This document shows, in pieces, positions 36,629 through 45,849 of a stretch of DNA of 64,000 nucleotides. The stretch is from Rhizobium rhizogenes (lineage in GTDB: Bacteria > Pseudomonadota > Alphaproteobacteria > Rhizobiales > Rhizobiaceae), in assembly GCF_002005205.3 (NCBI RefSeq), contig NZ_CP019702.2, positions 2,050,001-2,114,000 on the forward strand, given 5' to 3'. The position numbers were made by a program, and so were the translations under genes. The notes beneath the pieces are model-generated. The model had not been told where the DNA came from, did no database searches, and saw only the letters and a list, made by a program, of their open reading frames with translations. Position 1 is the stretch's first letter; each line of letters opens with the position of its first letter.

Positions 36629-37705
36629 ATGGCTTCCATCGAGCTGAAGAATGTCGGCAAGACCTATGGCGACCTCGCCGTGCTGCATGGCGTCGATCTT
36701 GATATCAGGGATGGCGAGTTCATCGTCCTCGTCGGTCCCTCTGGTTGCGGAAAATCGACGCTGCTGCGCATGATCGCAGGCCTTGAAGAGATAACATCCG
36801 GCGACCTGTCCATCGATGGCGAACGCGTCAATGATCGCCGGCCGAAGGATCGTGATATCGCCATGGTGTTCCAGTCCTATGCGCTCTATCCGCATATGAG
36901 CGTTGCCGACAATATGAGCTATAGCCTGCGCCTGCGTCGCAGCCCGAAAGAAACCATCGCGGCGGCGGTGGCCGGTGCTTCCGCGAAACTCGGCCTCGAT
37001 CCCTATCTCGCCCGCCGTCCGAAGGCGCTTTCCGGCGGCCAGCGCCAGCGCGTCGCCATGGGCCGCGCCATCGTGCGCCAGCCAAAGGCCTTCCTGTTCG
37101 ATGAGCCGCTGTCCAACCTCGATGCCCGGCTGCGCGAGCAGATGCGGGCCGAGATCAAACGCATGCATGCCGATCTTGGCGCAACCTCGGTTTACGTTAC
37201 CCATGACCAGATCGAGGCGATGACGCTTGCCTCACGGATCGTCGCCATGAATGCCGGCCATGTGCAGCAGATCGGCGCACCGCTCGATCTTTACGACCGC
37301 CCGGCCAATCTTTTCGTCGCCGGTTTCATCGGTTCGCCCGGCATGAATTTCCTCGAAGGACGGCTCGTGCAGGAGAATGGCGGCAGTTTCGTCGTGCTGG
37401 GTGACGGCACGCGTCTGGCGCTTGGCCGGGAAGTGGATCTCGCCGATGGCGAGCCGGTCACGCTCGGCATCCGCCCGGAACATGTCACCGTAGCGCCGGT
37501 TGAAGGCGGTGTGGAGGCAACCGTCGATCTGGTCGAGCCAACCGGCCTCGGCGTCATCCTGCACCTCACCGTGCATGGATTGCCCTTCAAGCTGTTTTCG
37601 TCAGACCGGGCATTGTTGCAGCCGGGTAGATCCCTGCGGGTCGGTTTCCCGCAGGAAAGGCTGCATGTCTTCGATCGGAATGGCGTGAGGATCGGCGAGG
37701 CATGA
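36629..37705 (+). CDS. CUT1-type ABC transporter ATPase (MalK/UgpC type)
   Basis: This 358-residue ATPase has Walker [10 protein letters not shown], signature [14 protein letters not shown], Walker [14 protein letters not shown] and H-loop YVTHDQIEAMTL, and the C-terminal TOBE region with LGIRPEHVTV. It closes the operon of FadR regulator, PLP enzyme, binding protein and permeases. Downstream is a 437-bp gap with a large inverted repeat, then the convergent altritol-type operon. Confidence 0.94.
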   Translation: MASIELKNVGKTYGDLAVLHGVDLDIRDGEFIVLVGPSGCGKSTLLRMIAGLEEITSGDLSIDGERVNDRRPKDRDIAMVFQSYALYPHMSVADNMSYSLRLRRSPKETIAAAVAGASAKLGLDPYLARRPKALSGGQRQRVAMGRAIVRQPKAFLFDEPLSNLDARLREQMRAEIKRMHADLGATSVYVTHDQIEAMTLASRIVAMNAGHVQQIGAPLDLYDRPANLFVAGFIGSPGMNFLEGRLVQENGGSFVVLGDGTRLALGREVDLADGEPVTLGIRPEHVTVAPVEGGVEATVDLVEPTGLGVILHLTVHGLPFKLFSSDRALLQPGRSLRVGFPQERLHVFDRNGVRIGEA

Positions 37706-37877
37706 AGTTTGGCATAGTACGCAGGAATATTTCCTGTGCGGTTACACCCACCTCCGTCATTCCGGCCTTGAGCCGGAACGGCGGAAAGCTGGAGAGGTTG
37801 AGAACCTTCGCAAACGCGCCAACCGTGGCATCAGATTGCCTTTCGGTCGTCTATCGTGGAGGCTTCGGCTGGATGTG

Positions 37878-38138
37878 AGCTTTCACAGGATTTTTCGTTC
37901 ACGCGGACCCGCAGGCGCGTGGGGCTTACACCCCCCTCTGCCCTGCCGGGCATCTCCCCCTCAAGGGGGGAGATCGGCAAGAGGCTCTTTCATCGCTTCA
38001 TTCGCAAGCTTCCAGATGTGCTAGACTTTGCCGCAGATCGATCTCCCCCCTTGAGGGGGAGATGCCCGGCAGGGCAGAGGGGGGGTAAGTCCCACGCGCC
38101 TGCGGGTCCGCTGTGAATGAAAAACCTTGTGAAAGCCA
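37878..38138. repeat. Large near-perfect inverted repeat (~100-bp arms)
   Basis: The left arm (37878-37977) and right arm (38039-38138) are inverted copies with only a few mismatches. They share GCGGACCCGCAGGCGCGTGG, then CTCTGCCCTGCCGGGCATCT and a run reading CCCCTCAAGGGGGGAGATCG. The spacer is about 61 bp and shows no reading frame. The rest of the gap (37706-37877) holds a short CATTCCGGC-type palindrome fragment and nothing else seen. The element lies between two convergent ABC operons. A transcript from either side could fold into one very long hairpin and end both messages. Confidence 0.85.
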
Positions 38139-38142
38139 ACAC

Positions 38143-39141
38143 CTAGATCGCCACACCCTTCTCATCAAACCTGTGTATCTTGGTCTCATCCGGGGTGATG
38201 AAGACGGTATCGCCATGCCTGCATTCGAACTCGCCGTCAGTGCGGGCGGTGATCGGGCCGATACCTGACACCTCGAGATGCAGGAAGGTATCCGATCCGA
38301 GATGTTCGGCAACGGTGACCTTGCCCTGCCACAGCCCGCTTTCCTTCGACAGCAGCAGATGTTCGGGCCGCACGCCGGCGGTGGTGGCACCCTTGCTGCG
38401 GGCAAAGTCACCGGTGATGAGGTTCATGCGCGGTGAGCCGATAAAGCCGGCGACGAAGAGGTTGGCGGGGGTGCGGTAAAGCTCCATCGGCGAACCGACC
38501 TGCTCGATATTGCCGCGGTTCAAGACGACGATCTTGTCGGCCATGGTCATGGCCTCCACCTGGTCGTGGGTGACGTAGATCATCGTTGTCTTCAGCGTGT
38601 TGTGCAGCTCGGAGATTTCCAGCCGCATGGTGCCGCGCAGCGCCGCATCGAGGTTGGAGAGCGGCTCGTCGAACAGGAAGGCTTTCGGTTCGCGCACGAT
38701 GGCGCGGCCGATGGCGACGCGCTGGCGCTGGCCGCCTGAGAGCTGCGAGGGCCGGCGTTCGAGATAATCGGTGAGGTTCAGCACCCGGGCGGCGTCTTCG
38801 ACCTTTTTGTCGATCACCGCCTTGTCGAGCTTGGCCATCTTCAGCGGGAAGGCGATGTTGTTCCTGACACTCATATGCGGATAAAGCGCATAGGACTGGA
38901 ACACCATGGCAAGGCCGCGCTCGGCCGGGGCCTTTTCGGTGGCGTCATTGCCGTCGATGACGATCTTTCCGCCGGAGACGTCCTCCAGCCCGGCGATGAG
39001 GCGCAAAAGCGTGGACTTGCCGCAGCCGGAGGGACCGACGAAGACGACGAACTCGCCGTCGTTGATATCGAGATCGATCGACGGGATGACTTTCGCCTCA
39101 CCGAAGAGCTTGGACACGTTCTGAAGGGAAATGCTGCCCAT
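38143..39141 (-). CDS. Polyol ABC transporter ATPase (MalK/SmoK type)
   Basis: This 332-residue ATPase has Walker [10 protein letters not shown], signature [14 protein letters not shown], Walker [14 protein letters not shown] and H-loop [12 protein letters not shown], and a C-terminal region shorter than in the other three CUT1 ATPases here ([10 protein letters not shown] and then EGVAI end). The length and neighbours match polyol importers of the SmoEFGK type. It lies 12 bp downstream of permease 2 and only 4 bp from the large inverted repeat. Confidence 0.93.
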   Translation of the reverse strand: MGSISLQNVSKLFGEAKVIPSIDLDINDGEFVVFVGPSGCGKSTLLRLIAGLEDVSGGKIVIDGNDATEKAPAERGLAMVFQSYALYPHMSVRNNIAFPLKMAKLDKAVIDKKVEDAARVLNLTDYLERRPSQLSGGQRQRVAIGRAIVREPKAFLFDEPLSNLDAALRGTMRLEISELHNTLKTTMIYVTHDQVEAMTMADKIVVLNRGNIEQVGSPMELYRTPANLFVAGFIGSPRMNLITGDFARSKGATTAGVRPEHLLLSKESGLWQGKVTVAEHLGSDTFLHLEVSGIGPITARTDGEFECRHGDTVFITPDETKIHRFDEKGVAI

Positions 39142-39153
39142 GTTTGTCGTTCC

Positions 39154-39978
39154 TTATTTCACGGCGCCAAAGGTCAGGCCACGCACGAGTTGTTTCTGCG
39201 AGAACCAGCCGATGACGAGAATGGGGGCGATCGCCATCATCGAGGCGGCCGAGAGTTTTGCCCAGAACAGCCCCTGCGGGCTCGAGAAGGAGGCGATGAA
39301 GGCCGTCAGCGGTGCTGCATTGGTGGTCGTCAGCCGGATGGTCCAGAAGGCTTCGTTCCAGGCAAGGATGACGTTCAAGAGCAGCGTCGAGGCAATGCCC
39401 GGCACCGCCATTGGTGTGAGCACATGCACGATCTCGTTCCACAGGGATGCGCCATCCATGCGGGCGGCCTCGAGGATCTCGCCGGGAATTTCCCGGAAGT
39501 AGGTGTAGAGCATCCAGATGACGATCGGCAGGTTGATGAAGGTCAGCATGATGGTGAGGCCAATGCGGGTATCGAGCAGGCCGGCATTGCGGAAGATCAG
39601 ATAGATCGGCACCAGCACGGCGACGGCCGGCATCATCTTGGTGGAGAGCATCCACATCAAAATGTCCTTGGTGCGCTTGGTCGGCGAGAACGCCATGGCC
39701 CAGGCGGCGGGAATGGCGATGATCAGCGCGATGATCGTCGAGCCGAGCGACAGCACCACCGAGTTCATGAAGGGCTTGAAGTAATCGCGCTGGGTCTGGA
39801 CCGTCACGTAATTCTCGAAGGTGCCCGAGGGAATGAGGCTGAAGCCGGCGATCGCCTCCGGCTCGGTCTTGAGCGAGGTGAGGAAGGCATAAAGGATCGG
39901 GAAGAACAGCAACAGCGCCACGGCCCAGGCCGCGATGGAAAAGCCGATCTTCGCACGAGTGGTTGTCTTGCGGGCCAT
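39154..39978 (-). CDS. Polyol ABC transporter permease 2 (SmoG type)
   Basis: This 274-residue inner-membrane protein has about six helices, the coupling loop EAARMDGASLWNEIVHVLTP and the C-terminus LVRGLTFGAVK typical of polyol/sugar permeases. It lies between permease 1 (12 bp) and the ATPase gene (12 bp). The family is secure. Assignment to altritol/galactitol uptake comes from the linked kinase, epimerase and dehydrogenases. Confidence 0.92.
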   Translation of the reverse strand: MARKTTTRAKIGFSIAAWAVALLLFFPILYAFLTSLKTEPEAIAGFSLIPSGTFENYVTVQTQRDYFKPFMNSVVLSLGSTIIALIIAIPAAWAMAFSPTKRTKDILMWMLSTKMMPAVAVLVPIYLIFRNAGLLDTRIGLTIMLTFINLPIVIWMLYTYFREIPGEILEAARMDGASLWNEIVHVLTPMAVPGIASTLLLNVILAWNEAFWTIRLTTTNAAPLTAFIASFSSPQGLFWAKLSAASMMAIAPILVIGWFSQKQLVRGLTFGAVK

Positions 39979-39990
39979 GATGTTTCCCCT

Positions 39991-40863
39991 TTACCGGTCG
40001 AGGTTCTTGCCGACGGCGCGCATCAGGAAGATGGCGACGATATTGGCGAGGATGACGGCGATGATGCCGCCGGCCGAAGCGCCGCCGACGTCGTAACCCA
40101 GAAGTGCGGTGCGATAGATGAGGAAGGCGAGGTTGGTGGAGGCATAACCCGGTCCGCCATTGGTGGTGACGAGGATTTCCGCGTAGACGCCGAGCAGGAA
40201 GATCGTCTGGATCAGGATGACGACGGTGATGGCGCGCGACAGATGCGGCAGGGTCAGGTAGATGAAGCGGTTGACGAAGTTGGCGCCATCCATCTCGGCG
40301 GCTTCCTTCTGCTCGCCATCGAGCGACTGCAGGGCGGTGAGCAGGATCAGCGTCGCAAACGGCAGCCATTGCCAGGCGACGATGATGATGATGGAGAGCA
40401 GCGGAAATTGTGCAAACCAGTCGACCGGCTGGAAACCGAAGAAGCGTGAGAGATCGGCAAGCACGCCGTAACCGGGATGCATGATCATGTTCTTCCACAC
40501 CAATGCGGCCACCGGCGGCATGACGAAGAAGGGCGAGATGATCATGATGCGGACGATGCCCTGGCCGAAAATGTCATTGTCGAGCAGGAGCGCAATGGCG
40601 ATGCCGCCGATGACGGTGATCGCAAGCACGCCGCCGACAATCAAAAGCGTGTTCCAGATCGACTGGAAGAAGGCCGGGTCGGTGTAGAAATACTGGTAAT
40701 TGAACAGACCCGCGAAGCTGACATTGGCCGGGTTGAGGAGATTGTAGTTCTGGAACGAGAACCACAGCGTCATCGCCAGAGGCACGATCATCCACACCAG
40801 CAATAACAGCACCGATGGCGCAAGCATCACCCGCGCCAGACCGCTCGTGTTTCGAGTTGCCAT
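39991..40863 (-). CDS. Polyol ABC transporter permease 1 (SmoF type)
   Basis: This 290-residue inner-membrane protein has about six helices and the coupling loop EAAEMDGANFVNRFIYLTLP. It begins MATRNTSGLARVMLAPSVLLLL after a GGAGGAC-type box. It lies 123 bp downstream of the PF08013 gene, a gap holding a short GC stem but no clear terminator. The matching binding protein is not in this operon but on the other strand beyond the kinase, so the importer genes are split. Confidence 0.92.
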   Translation of the reverse strand: MATRNTSGLARVMLAPSVLLLLVWMIVPLAMTLWFSFQNYNLLNPANVSFAGLFNYQYFYTDPAFFQSIWNTLLIVGGVLAITVIGGIAIALLLDNDIFGQGIVRIMIISPFFVMPPVAALVWKNMIMHPGYGVLADLSRFFGFQPVDWFAQFPLLSIIIIVAWQWLPFATLILLTALQSLDGEQKEAAEMDGANFVNRFIYLTLPHLSRAITVVILIQTIFLLGVYAEILVTTNGGPGYASTNLAFLIYRTALLGYDVGGASAGGIIAVILANIVAIFLMRAVGKNLDR

Positions 40864-40986
40864 TAGTCGTCCTCCCTCACGGATACAGTTATGAGTATGA
40901 GCGGGACTTCAGATGAAACCGCTCGCACTTCCCCCATTTCGCTCCGGCGGCCTCTGCCGCAGGGGCATCCGGATTTATGATTGCCG

Positions 40987-42264
40987 TCAGTGGCGGCCTT
41001 CGCCCGTCGCCGCGTGATAGGTCGCCAGAACCTGATCCACAGCCGCGATCAAAATCTCTTCCGCGTCTTCGCCCGCAACTGTGGCGAGCGGTAATTCGCC
41101 GAGATACTGGCGCAGCAGGGTTTCGGGAATTGTCTTCCCATCCAGCGCCTTATGCAAGGCGGAAACGGCCTGCAACGCTTCCGGCCGCGTCCAGTAATAA
41201 CGGATGCGGTCGCTGTAACTATAGTGGCGCTGCAATCGCAGCGTGATGTCGTCGCCATGGTAATGGCCCTGCCAGTCGCCCGGCGCGCTCAACATCAGTT
41301 TTTCCATGGTCCGCGCCAGCGGTCGGTCGCCATAGGTGCCGACCATTTCGGATGCGATCATATCAAGCGCATAAAGCGCTTCCCGGTAAGCGAAGGTGAG
41401 GCCCGGACCCACCTTGAGGATCGGATATCCGTCGCGCACCAGTGCGGCAAGGGCAGGCTCGGTCTGGTAATCGGTGGAATGGGCCTCGAACACCAGCTGC
41501 GGTTCGCCATCCAGAACGGCGCTCAGCGCTTCCGCGGCCTGCGGATCATAAGCGACGACATTGTCGCTGCCGAATTCCACTCCGGGCTGCACAACGAAAG
41601 CGATGACCCGTTCGAAGGCTTGCGAAAGACCGTGCTGCGCGAATATCTCGCGGTGAAGGTCGATGGTGTTGCGCGCCGCCTGCGGCTGCGTCGGCGCAAC
41701 CGTGTCGAGCACATGGTCGGCACCGCCAGGCACCGGCACTTCGGTGCCGAGAATATAAAGCGGTTTGGGCAGGCCGGCATCGGTGGCGGCCTTTTCGGCA
41801 ACGGCCGCAAGTTTGGCGGCGCGGTTGGCGATGGTGACGTCATCCAGCGCCGCCGGCTCACCGGCGCAGCCCATCGATGCATCGAGGTGAATCTTGCGAA
41901 AGCCCGATGCCACATAGGCTTCGACCATGGCGGCGGCTTTTGTCAGCGCCTCTTCGGCCTTCTCCCTGCGCCAGGGGTTGGGGCCGAGATGATCGCCGCC
42001 GAAAATCAGGAGTTCGCCGGGTAATCCTTCTTCCGCCGCGATGCCGTTGACGAAGGCAACAAAATCACGGGGCGTCATGCCGGTATAACCGCCGAGATGA
42101 TTGACCTGATTGCAGGTCGCCTCGATCAGCACGGCTGTCTTGCTGGCAGCGGCGCGGCGGATCGCGGCGCGCAGGACGACGGGGTGGGCCGAACAGACGG
42201 ACGTGATACCCGCGGGTTTGCCGGCGCGGCGGGCGGCGGCGAGATTTTCCAGAACGGCGGTCAT
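40987..42264 (-). CDS. D-tagatose-6-phosphate 4-epimerase (PF08013, GatZ/KbaZ-like)
   Basis: This 425-residue protein belongs to the GatZ/KbaZ family, once viewed as a non-catalytic aldolase subunit. It begins with [20 protein letters not shown], followed by [28 protein letters not shown] and [10 protein letters not shown]. In A. tumefaciens C58 a member of this family in the same gene setting was shown to epimerise D-tagatose 6-phosphate at C4 to D-fructose 6-phosphate. Here it overlaps the PfkB kinase gene by 4 bp, and no GatY/KbaY aldolase gene lies nearby, which supports the epimerase role over an aldolase complex. Confidence 0.87.
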   Translation of the reverse strand: MTAVLENLAAARRAGKPAGITSVCSAHPVVLRAAIRRAAASKTAVLIEATCNQVNHLGGYTGMTPRDFVAFVNGIAAEEGLPGELLIFGGDHLGPNPWRREKAEEALTKAAAMVEAYVASGFRKIHLDASMGCAGEPAALDDVTIANRAAKLAAVAEKAATDAGLPKPLYILGTEVPVPGGADHVLDTVAPTQPQAARNTIDLHREIFAQHGLSQAFERVIAFVVQPGVEFGSDNVVAYDPQAAEALSAVLDGEPQLVFEAHSTDYQTEPALAALVRDGYPILKVGPGLTFAYREALYALDMIASEMVGTYGDRPLARTMEKLMLSAPGDWQGHYHGDDITLRLQRHYSYSDRIRYYWTRPEALQAVSALHKALDGKTIPETLLRQYLGELPLATVAGEDAEEILIAAVDQVLATYHAATGEGRH

Positions 42265-43250
42265 AGGACTTCCTCCGACAATTGCGCGGCCATGAAGGCA
42301 TCGAGTTCGGCAAGGCTGGCAGCGCCCTCCATCGGGCCGCGCCTGATGACGTTGTGGGCACCCGATGCATTGGCGTAAGCGAGCGCTTTTGCCGGGTGCA
42401 TGCCGAGGCGGCGGCAGGTGAGGTAGGTTGCGCCGAAACAGTCGCCGGCACCGGTCGGGTCGATTTCCGCCACCTTCAGGCCGGGGACGTCGATGCGCCC
42501 ATGGGCGCGGCTGAAATGGCTTGCGCCTTTCGCGCCGCGTTTCAGCACGATTTCGCCGACACCGGAGGCGAGCAGCTTTTCTATCGCGGCATCCTCATCG
42601 TCCAGACCGGAGGCGGCCTGAAGTTCTTCGCCTGACGGCAGCAGGAGATCGGTGACGGCAAGCAGATCGTCGATCAGCCTGCGGCCTTCGTCACCCTGCG
42701 CCAGTTCCTTGCGGATGTTCGGATCGAAAGACACCGAACCGCCGCGTGCCCTGACATGTCTGATCGCCTCCAGAATGATGTCGCCAATGCCGGCAATTGC
42801 GAAGGCCGATCCCATGACGTGCACATGGCCGGCTTTTTCGATGAGCGCCTGCGCTTCATCCGTCATCTGCGTTTCGCTGGCCGCCGAATGGGCGATGTTG
42901 AAAACGAAGTCGCGCGCGCCGTTCTCACGGTAGCGCACGAAGGCGCTGCCGGTCGGGCGATCTGGAATAGTGGCGATGGCCGAGACATCGACGCCGTCGC
43001 GGCGCAGCCTTTCGACATTGAGGCGGCCGAAATCGTCGTCACCGACTGCGGCAATGATGCCGGCGGTTCCGCCGCACCGCGCCACCTGATCGATGAAGAT
43101 GGCCGGTGCGCCGCTCGGGAAAGGGCCGATCAGCGTTTGCGGCTCGAGAAAGCCGTTTCCCACCGTCGTCGCCATGATCTCCACGAGGATTTCGCCGGCC
43201 GTGATGGTCGGGCCCTGGGTCTGCGGCGCCAGTGTAGATGCCTGCCTCAT
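42261..43250 (-). CDS. D-tagatose kinase (PfkB family sugar kinase)
   Basis: The start at 43250 ([10 protein letters not shown]) has a strong GGAGGAG box, giving 329 residues; a start six codons earlier is possible. PfkB landmarks are the [16 protein letters not shown] segment at the N-terminus and the catalytic [15 protein letters not shown] at the C-terminus. In C58 the kinase at this position phosphorylates D-tagatose to D-tagatose 6-phosphate, the substrate of the PF08013 epimerase encoded next (4-bp overlap). The identification by position is from memory of the published pathway. Confidence 0.85.
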   Translation of the reverse strand: MRQASTLAPQTQGPTITAGEILVEIMATTVGNGFLEPQTLIGPFPSGAPAIFIDQVARCGGTAGIIAAVGDDDFGRLNVERLRRDGVDVSAIATIPDRPTGSAFVRYRENGARDFVFNIAHSAASETQMTDEAQALIEKAGHVHVMGSAFAIAGIGDIILEAIRHVRARGGSVSFDPNIRKELAQGDEGRRLIDDLLAVTDLLLPSGEELQAASGLDDEDAAIEKLLASGVGEIVLKRGAKGASHFSRAHGRIDVPGLKVAEIDPTGAGDCFGATYLTCRRLGMHPAKALAYANASGAHNVIRRGPMEGAASLAELDAFMAAQLSEEVL

Positions 43251-43486
43251 CGTCTCCTCCATAAGCATGTGCTGCCGTCCTGCCGGGCAGATGCATTTCC
43301 GGTCTGTTGTTTTCTCGGATATCAGTTAAAGTTTACGCGCGTCAAGATATTAATGGATGAAATATCTGCTGCAATGCAGCAAGGGAAATGCGCGAAATAA
43401 TAAATTATGAAGTGAATATACCGGTGTAAACAAGGATTTATGCAGGCTTCGGGCGGTTCGGTTGCTCGATGATTTATTTTTGGATG

Positions 43487-43516
43487 TTGACAATGGATGT
43501 GATTTCGCGAGATAAA
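43487..43516 (+). promoter_or_regulatory. Candidate promoter of the polyol binding-protein operon
   Basis: TTGACA (43487-43492) is a perfect -35 box. GATAAA (43511-43516) follows after 18 bp as a weak -10. The distance to the start at 43571 is about 55 bp. The whole shared gap (43251-43570, 320 bp) is AT-rich and also holds TGCTGC-AAT-GCAGCA at 43367-43381, nearer the kinase side. Confidence 0.55.
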
Positions 43517-43522
43517 AAATTT

Positions 43523-43542
43523 ACGCATGTATTGTTATGCGT
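43523..43542. promoter_or_regulatory. Candidate LacI-family operator
   Basis: ACGCAT-N8-ATGCGT is a perfect inverted repeat just after the -10 hexamer, where a repressor would block transcription. A related TTTACGC word occurs at 43332-43338 on the kinase side. The likely ligand-responsive repressor is the LacI-type protein encoded at 46939-47988; this link is inferred. Confidence 0.5.
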
Positions 43543-43570
43543 GGACATCCGTAAAGGAGGAACGGGTATC

Positions 43571-44884
43571 ATGAGCAAATTCATTGGAATTCTGTCGTCG
43601 TCTGTGGTTGGGGCCGGGCTTCTCGCCGGGCTGGCGCAGGCGGAAGAGATCAACATCGCCACCGTCAACAATGGCGACATGATCATCATGCAGAAGCTTT
43701 CCAGCGCCTGGGAGAAGGAAACAGGAAACAAGATCAACTGGATCGTGCTGGAAGAGAATGTCCTGCGCGAACGCGTCACCACCGACATCGCCACCAATGG
43801 CGGCCAGTTCGACATCATGACCATTGGCGGTTACGAAGCGCCGATCTGGGGCAAGCAGGGCTGGCTGGCGCCCGTTGACGATCTCGGCGACGATTATGAT
43901 TATGCCGATCTGCTCGACCCGATCAAAAAGGGCCTGACGGTGGACGGCAAGCTTTACGCCGTGCCGTTCTACACCGAAAGCTCGTTCACGCTTTACCGCA
44001 AGGATCTGTTCGACGCCGCCGGCCTGAAAATGCCTGACAATCCGACCTACGACCAGATCAAGGATTTCGCCGCCAAGCTGACCGACAAGTCGAAACAGCA
44101 ATATGGCATATGCCTGCGTGGCAAGCCGGGCTGGGGCGAAAACATGGCCTTCCTCGGCACCATGATCAATACCTATGGCGGCCGCTGGTTCGACATGGAC
44201 TGGAAACCGCAGCTGACGAGCGAGCCGTGGAAAAAGGCGATTGCGGATTACGTGGCGCTGATGACCTCCTATGGCCCGCCCGGTGCGGCCGCCAACGGCT
44301 TCAACGAAAACCAGACGCTGTTTTCATCCGGCCGTTGCGCCATGTGGATCGACGCCACCTCGGCGGCGGGCCGCGTTTATGACCCCAAGCAGAGCCAGGT
44401 TGCCGACAAGACCGCGTTTACGCGTGCTCCGGTGGAGGTAACGCCGAACGGTTCGAGCTGGTCGTGGTCCTGGAACCTTGCAATCCCAAACAGCACGAAG
44501 AAGCTTGAAACCGCCAAGTCCTTCGTCAAATGGGCGACTTCGAAGTCCTATGTGAAGACGGTTGGTGAAAGCGAGGGCTGGGTGGCCGTGCCGCCGGGTA
44601 CGCGCAAATCCACCTATGAGCTGCCGGAATACAAGAAGGCTGCGCCTTTCGCGGATACGGTGCTGAAGGCGATCATGTCTGCCGATCCGTCCAAGCCGAC
44701 CAAGGATCCGGTGCCCTATACCGGCGTGCAGTTCGTCGCCATACCGGAATTCCAGTCCATCGGTACGGTTGTCGGCCAGCAGATCGCGGCAGCCCTTTCC
44801 GGCCAGCAGACCGTTGATGCGGCGCTTGAAGGCGCGCAGAAACAGGTCGAACGTGACATGACCCGCGCGGGCTACATTAAGTAG
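43571..44884 (+). CDS. Polyol ABC transporter substrate-binding protein (SmoE type)
   Basis: The start at 43571 (MSKFIGILSSSVVGAG) has an AGGAGG box, giving 437 residues with signal cleavage after AQA near residue 24. The mature protein (EEINIATVNNGDMIIMQKLS) and segments such as FDIMTIGGYEAPIWG and CLRGKPGWGENMAFL match sorbitol/mannitol-type binding proteins. Its permeases and ATPase are encoded on the opposite strand beyond the kinase. In C58 the binding protein of this locus was used to find the D-altritol and galactitol pathways. Stem-loops follow it, before the dehydrogenase genes. Confidence 0.9.
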   Translation: MSKFIGILSSSVVGAGLLAGLAQAEEINIATVNNGDMIIMQKLSSAWEKETGNKINWIVLEENVLRERVTTDIATNGGQFDIMTIGGYEAPIWGKQGWLAPVDDLGDDYDYADLLDPIKKGLTVDGKLYAVPFYTESSFTLYRKDLFDAAGLKMPDNPTYDQIKDFAAKLTDKSKQQYGICLRGKPGWGENMAFLGTMINTYGGRWFDMDWKPQLTSEPWKKAIADYVALMTSYGPPGAAANGFNENQTLFSSGRCAMWIDATSAAGRVYDPKQSQVADKTAFTRAPVEVTPNGSSWSWSWNLAIPNSTKKLETAKSFVKWATSKSYVKTVGESEGWVAVPPGTRKSTYELPEYKKAAPFADTVLKAIMSADPSKPTKDPVPYTGVQFVAIPEFQSIGTVVGQQIAAALSGQQTVDAALEGAQKQVERDMTRAGYIK

Positions 44885-44900
44885 CCGCGTCCTCCCGGCG

Positions 44901-44933
44901 TGCCGCCCGTTCGCCTTCTGGTGGCGGGCGGCA
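44901..44933 (+). terminator. Stem-loop after binding-protein gene
   Basis: TGCCGCCCG (44901-44909) pairs with CGGGCGGCA (44925-44933) 17 bp after the stop codon, without a T-run. Such hairpins after binding-protein genes often protect the 3' end and lower expression of later genes, so this is more likely a processing or attenuation stem than a full terminator. Confidence 0.5.
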
Positions 44934-44954
44934 TGGGTGGACACAGACCCGCCG

Positions 44955-44987
44955 CCTTCATTCCTGTGAAAAACACAGGAATGAAGG
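44955..44987. repeat. Perfect inverted repeat with A5 loop
   Basis: CCTTCATTCCTGTG and CACAGGAATGAAGG are perfect 14-bp arms around AAAAA. The core CATTCCTGTG...CACAGGAATG also occurs in the element at 57043-57159, so this is probably a short member of the same repeat family. With the preceding stem it forms a double hairpin between the binding-protein and dehydrogenase genes. Confidence 0.7.
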
Positions 44988-45062
44988 GGTGGAAAAATTG
45001 CATCTAACACCAAACGCAGGGCCGAATTCATCGACTGCCCGCGATGCATCACGGAGATCGAC

Positions 45063-45833
45063 ATGAGATTGAACAACAAGGTTGCGCTGATCACCGGCGC
45101 TGCCCGCGGTATCGGCCTTGGTTTTGCACAGGCTTTCGCCGATGAGGGCGCAAAGGTCATCATCGCCGATATCGATATTGCCCGCGCCACGGCGTCTGCC
45201 GCCGCCATCGGCCCTTCGGCGAAGGCGGTGCGGCTGGATGTTACCGACCTCGCTCAGATCGATGCGGTGGTGAAGGCGGTGGATGAGGAGTTCGGCGGCA
45301 TCGATATTCTCGTCAACAATGCCGCGATCTTCGATATGGCGCCGATCAACGGCATTACCGAAGAGAGCTATGAGCGGGTGTTCGACATCAATCTCAAGGG
45401 GCCGCTGTTCATGATGAAGGCCGTCTCCAATGTCATGATCGAGCGCGCGCGCGGCGGCAAGATCATCAATATGGCAAGCCAGGCCGGCCGGCGCGGCGAG
45501 GCGCTGGTGACGCTTTATTGCGCCTCCAAGGCGGCGATCATTTCCGCCACGCAGTCGGCGGCGCTGGCGCTCGTCAAGCACGGTATCAATGTCAACGCCA
45601 TTGCGCCCGGCGTCGTGGATGGCGAGCATTGGGAAGTGGTCGATGCGCATTTCGCCAAATGGGAAGGCTTGAAGCCCGGCGAGAAGAAGGCGGCGGTGGC
45701 CAAATCCGTGCCGATCGGCCGTTTCGCCACGCCTGACGATATCAAGGGGCTGGCGGTGTTCCTCGCCTCCGCCGACAGCGATTATATTCTCGCCCAGACA
45801 TACAATGTCGACGGCGGCAACTGGATGAGCTGA
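45063..45833 (+). CDS. Galactitol 2-dehydrogenase-like SDR (SmoS type)
   Basis: This 256-residue short-chain dehydrogenase has the NAD motif TGAARGIG (11-18), the NNAA segment, Ser139, Tyr152 and Lys156 (YCASK), and the C-terminus YNVDGGNWMS. From memory it closely resembles SmoS, the sorbitol/galactitol dehydrogenase of Rhodobacter that forms L-tagatose from galactitol, including GVVDGEHW and the same last residues. A GGAG box precedes the start. It is followed 16 bp later by an MDR dehydrogenase. The role in galactitol or sorbitol oxidation is strongly suggested by family and context. Confidence 0.87.
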   Translation: MRLNNKVALITGAARGIGLGFAQAFADEGAKVIIADIDIARATASAAAIGPSAKAVRLDVTDLAQIDAVVKAVDEEFGGIDILVNNAAIFDMAPINGITEESYERVFDINLKGPLFMMKAVSNVMIERARGGKIINMASQAGRRGEALVTLYCASKAAIISATQSAALALVKHGINVNAIAPGVVDGEHWEVVDAHFAKWEGLKPGEKKAAVAKSVPIGRFATPDDIKGLAVFLASADSDYILAQTYNVDGGNWMS

Positions 45834-45849
45834 AAAGCCGGAGATGACC

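Noticed and set aside
38875..40449. 524-codon plus-strand open frame
   Set aside because: Antisense to the ATPase and both permeases of the polyol importer; composition is dominated by Asp, Gly, His and Arg, as in shadow frames.
40987..42264. Reading the PF08013 gene as a tagatose-bisphosphate aldolase subunit
   Set aside because: No GatY/KbaY aldolase partner is nearby and the gene pairs with a kinase as in the C58 pathway, where the family member acts as an epimerase.
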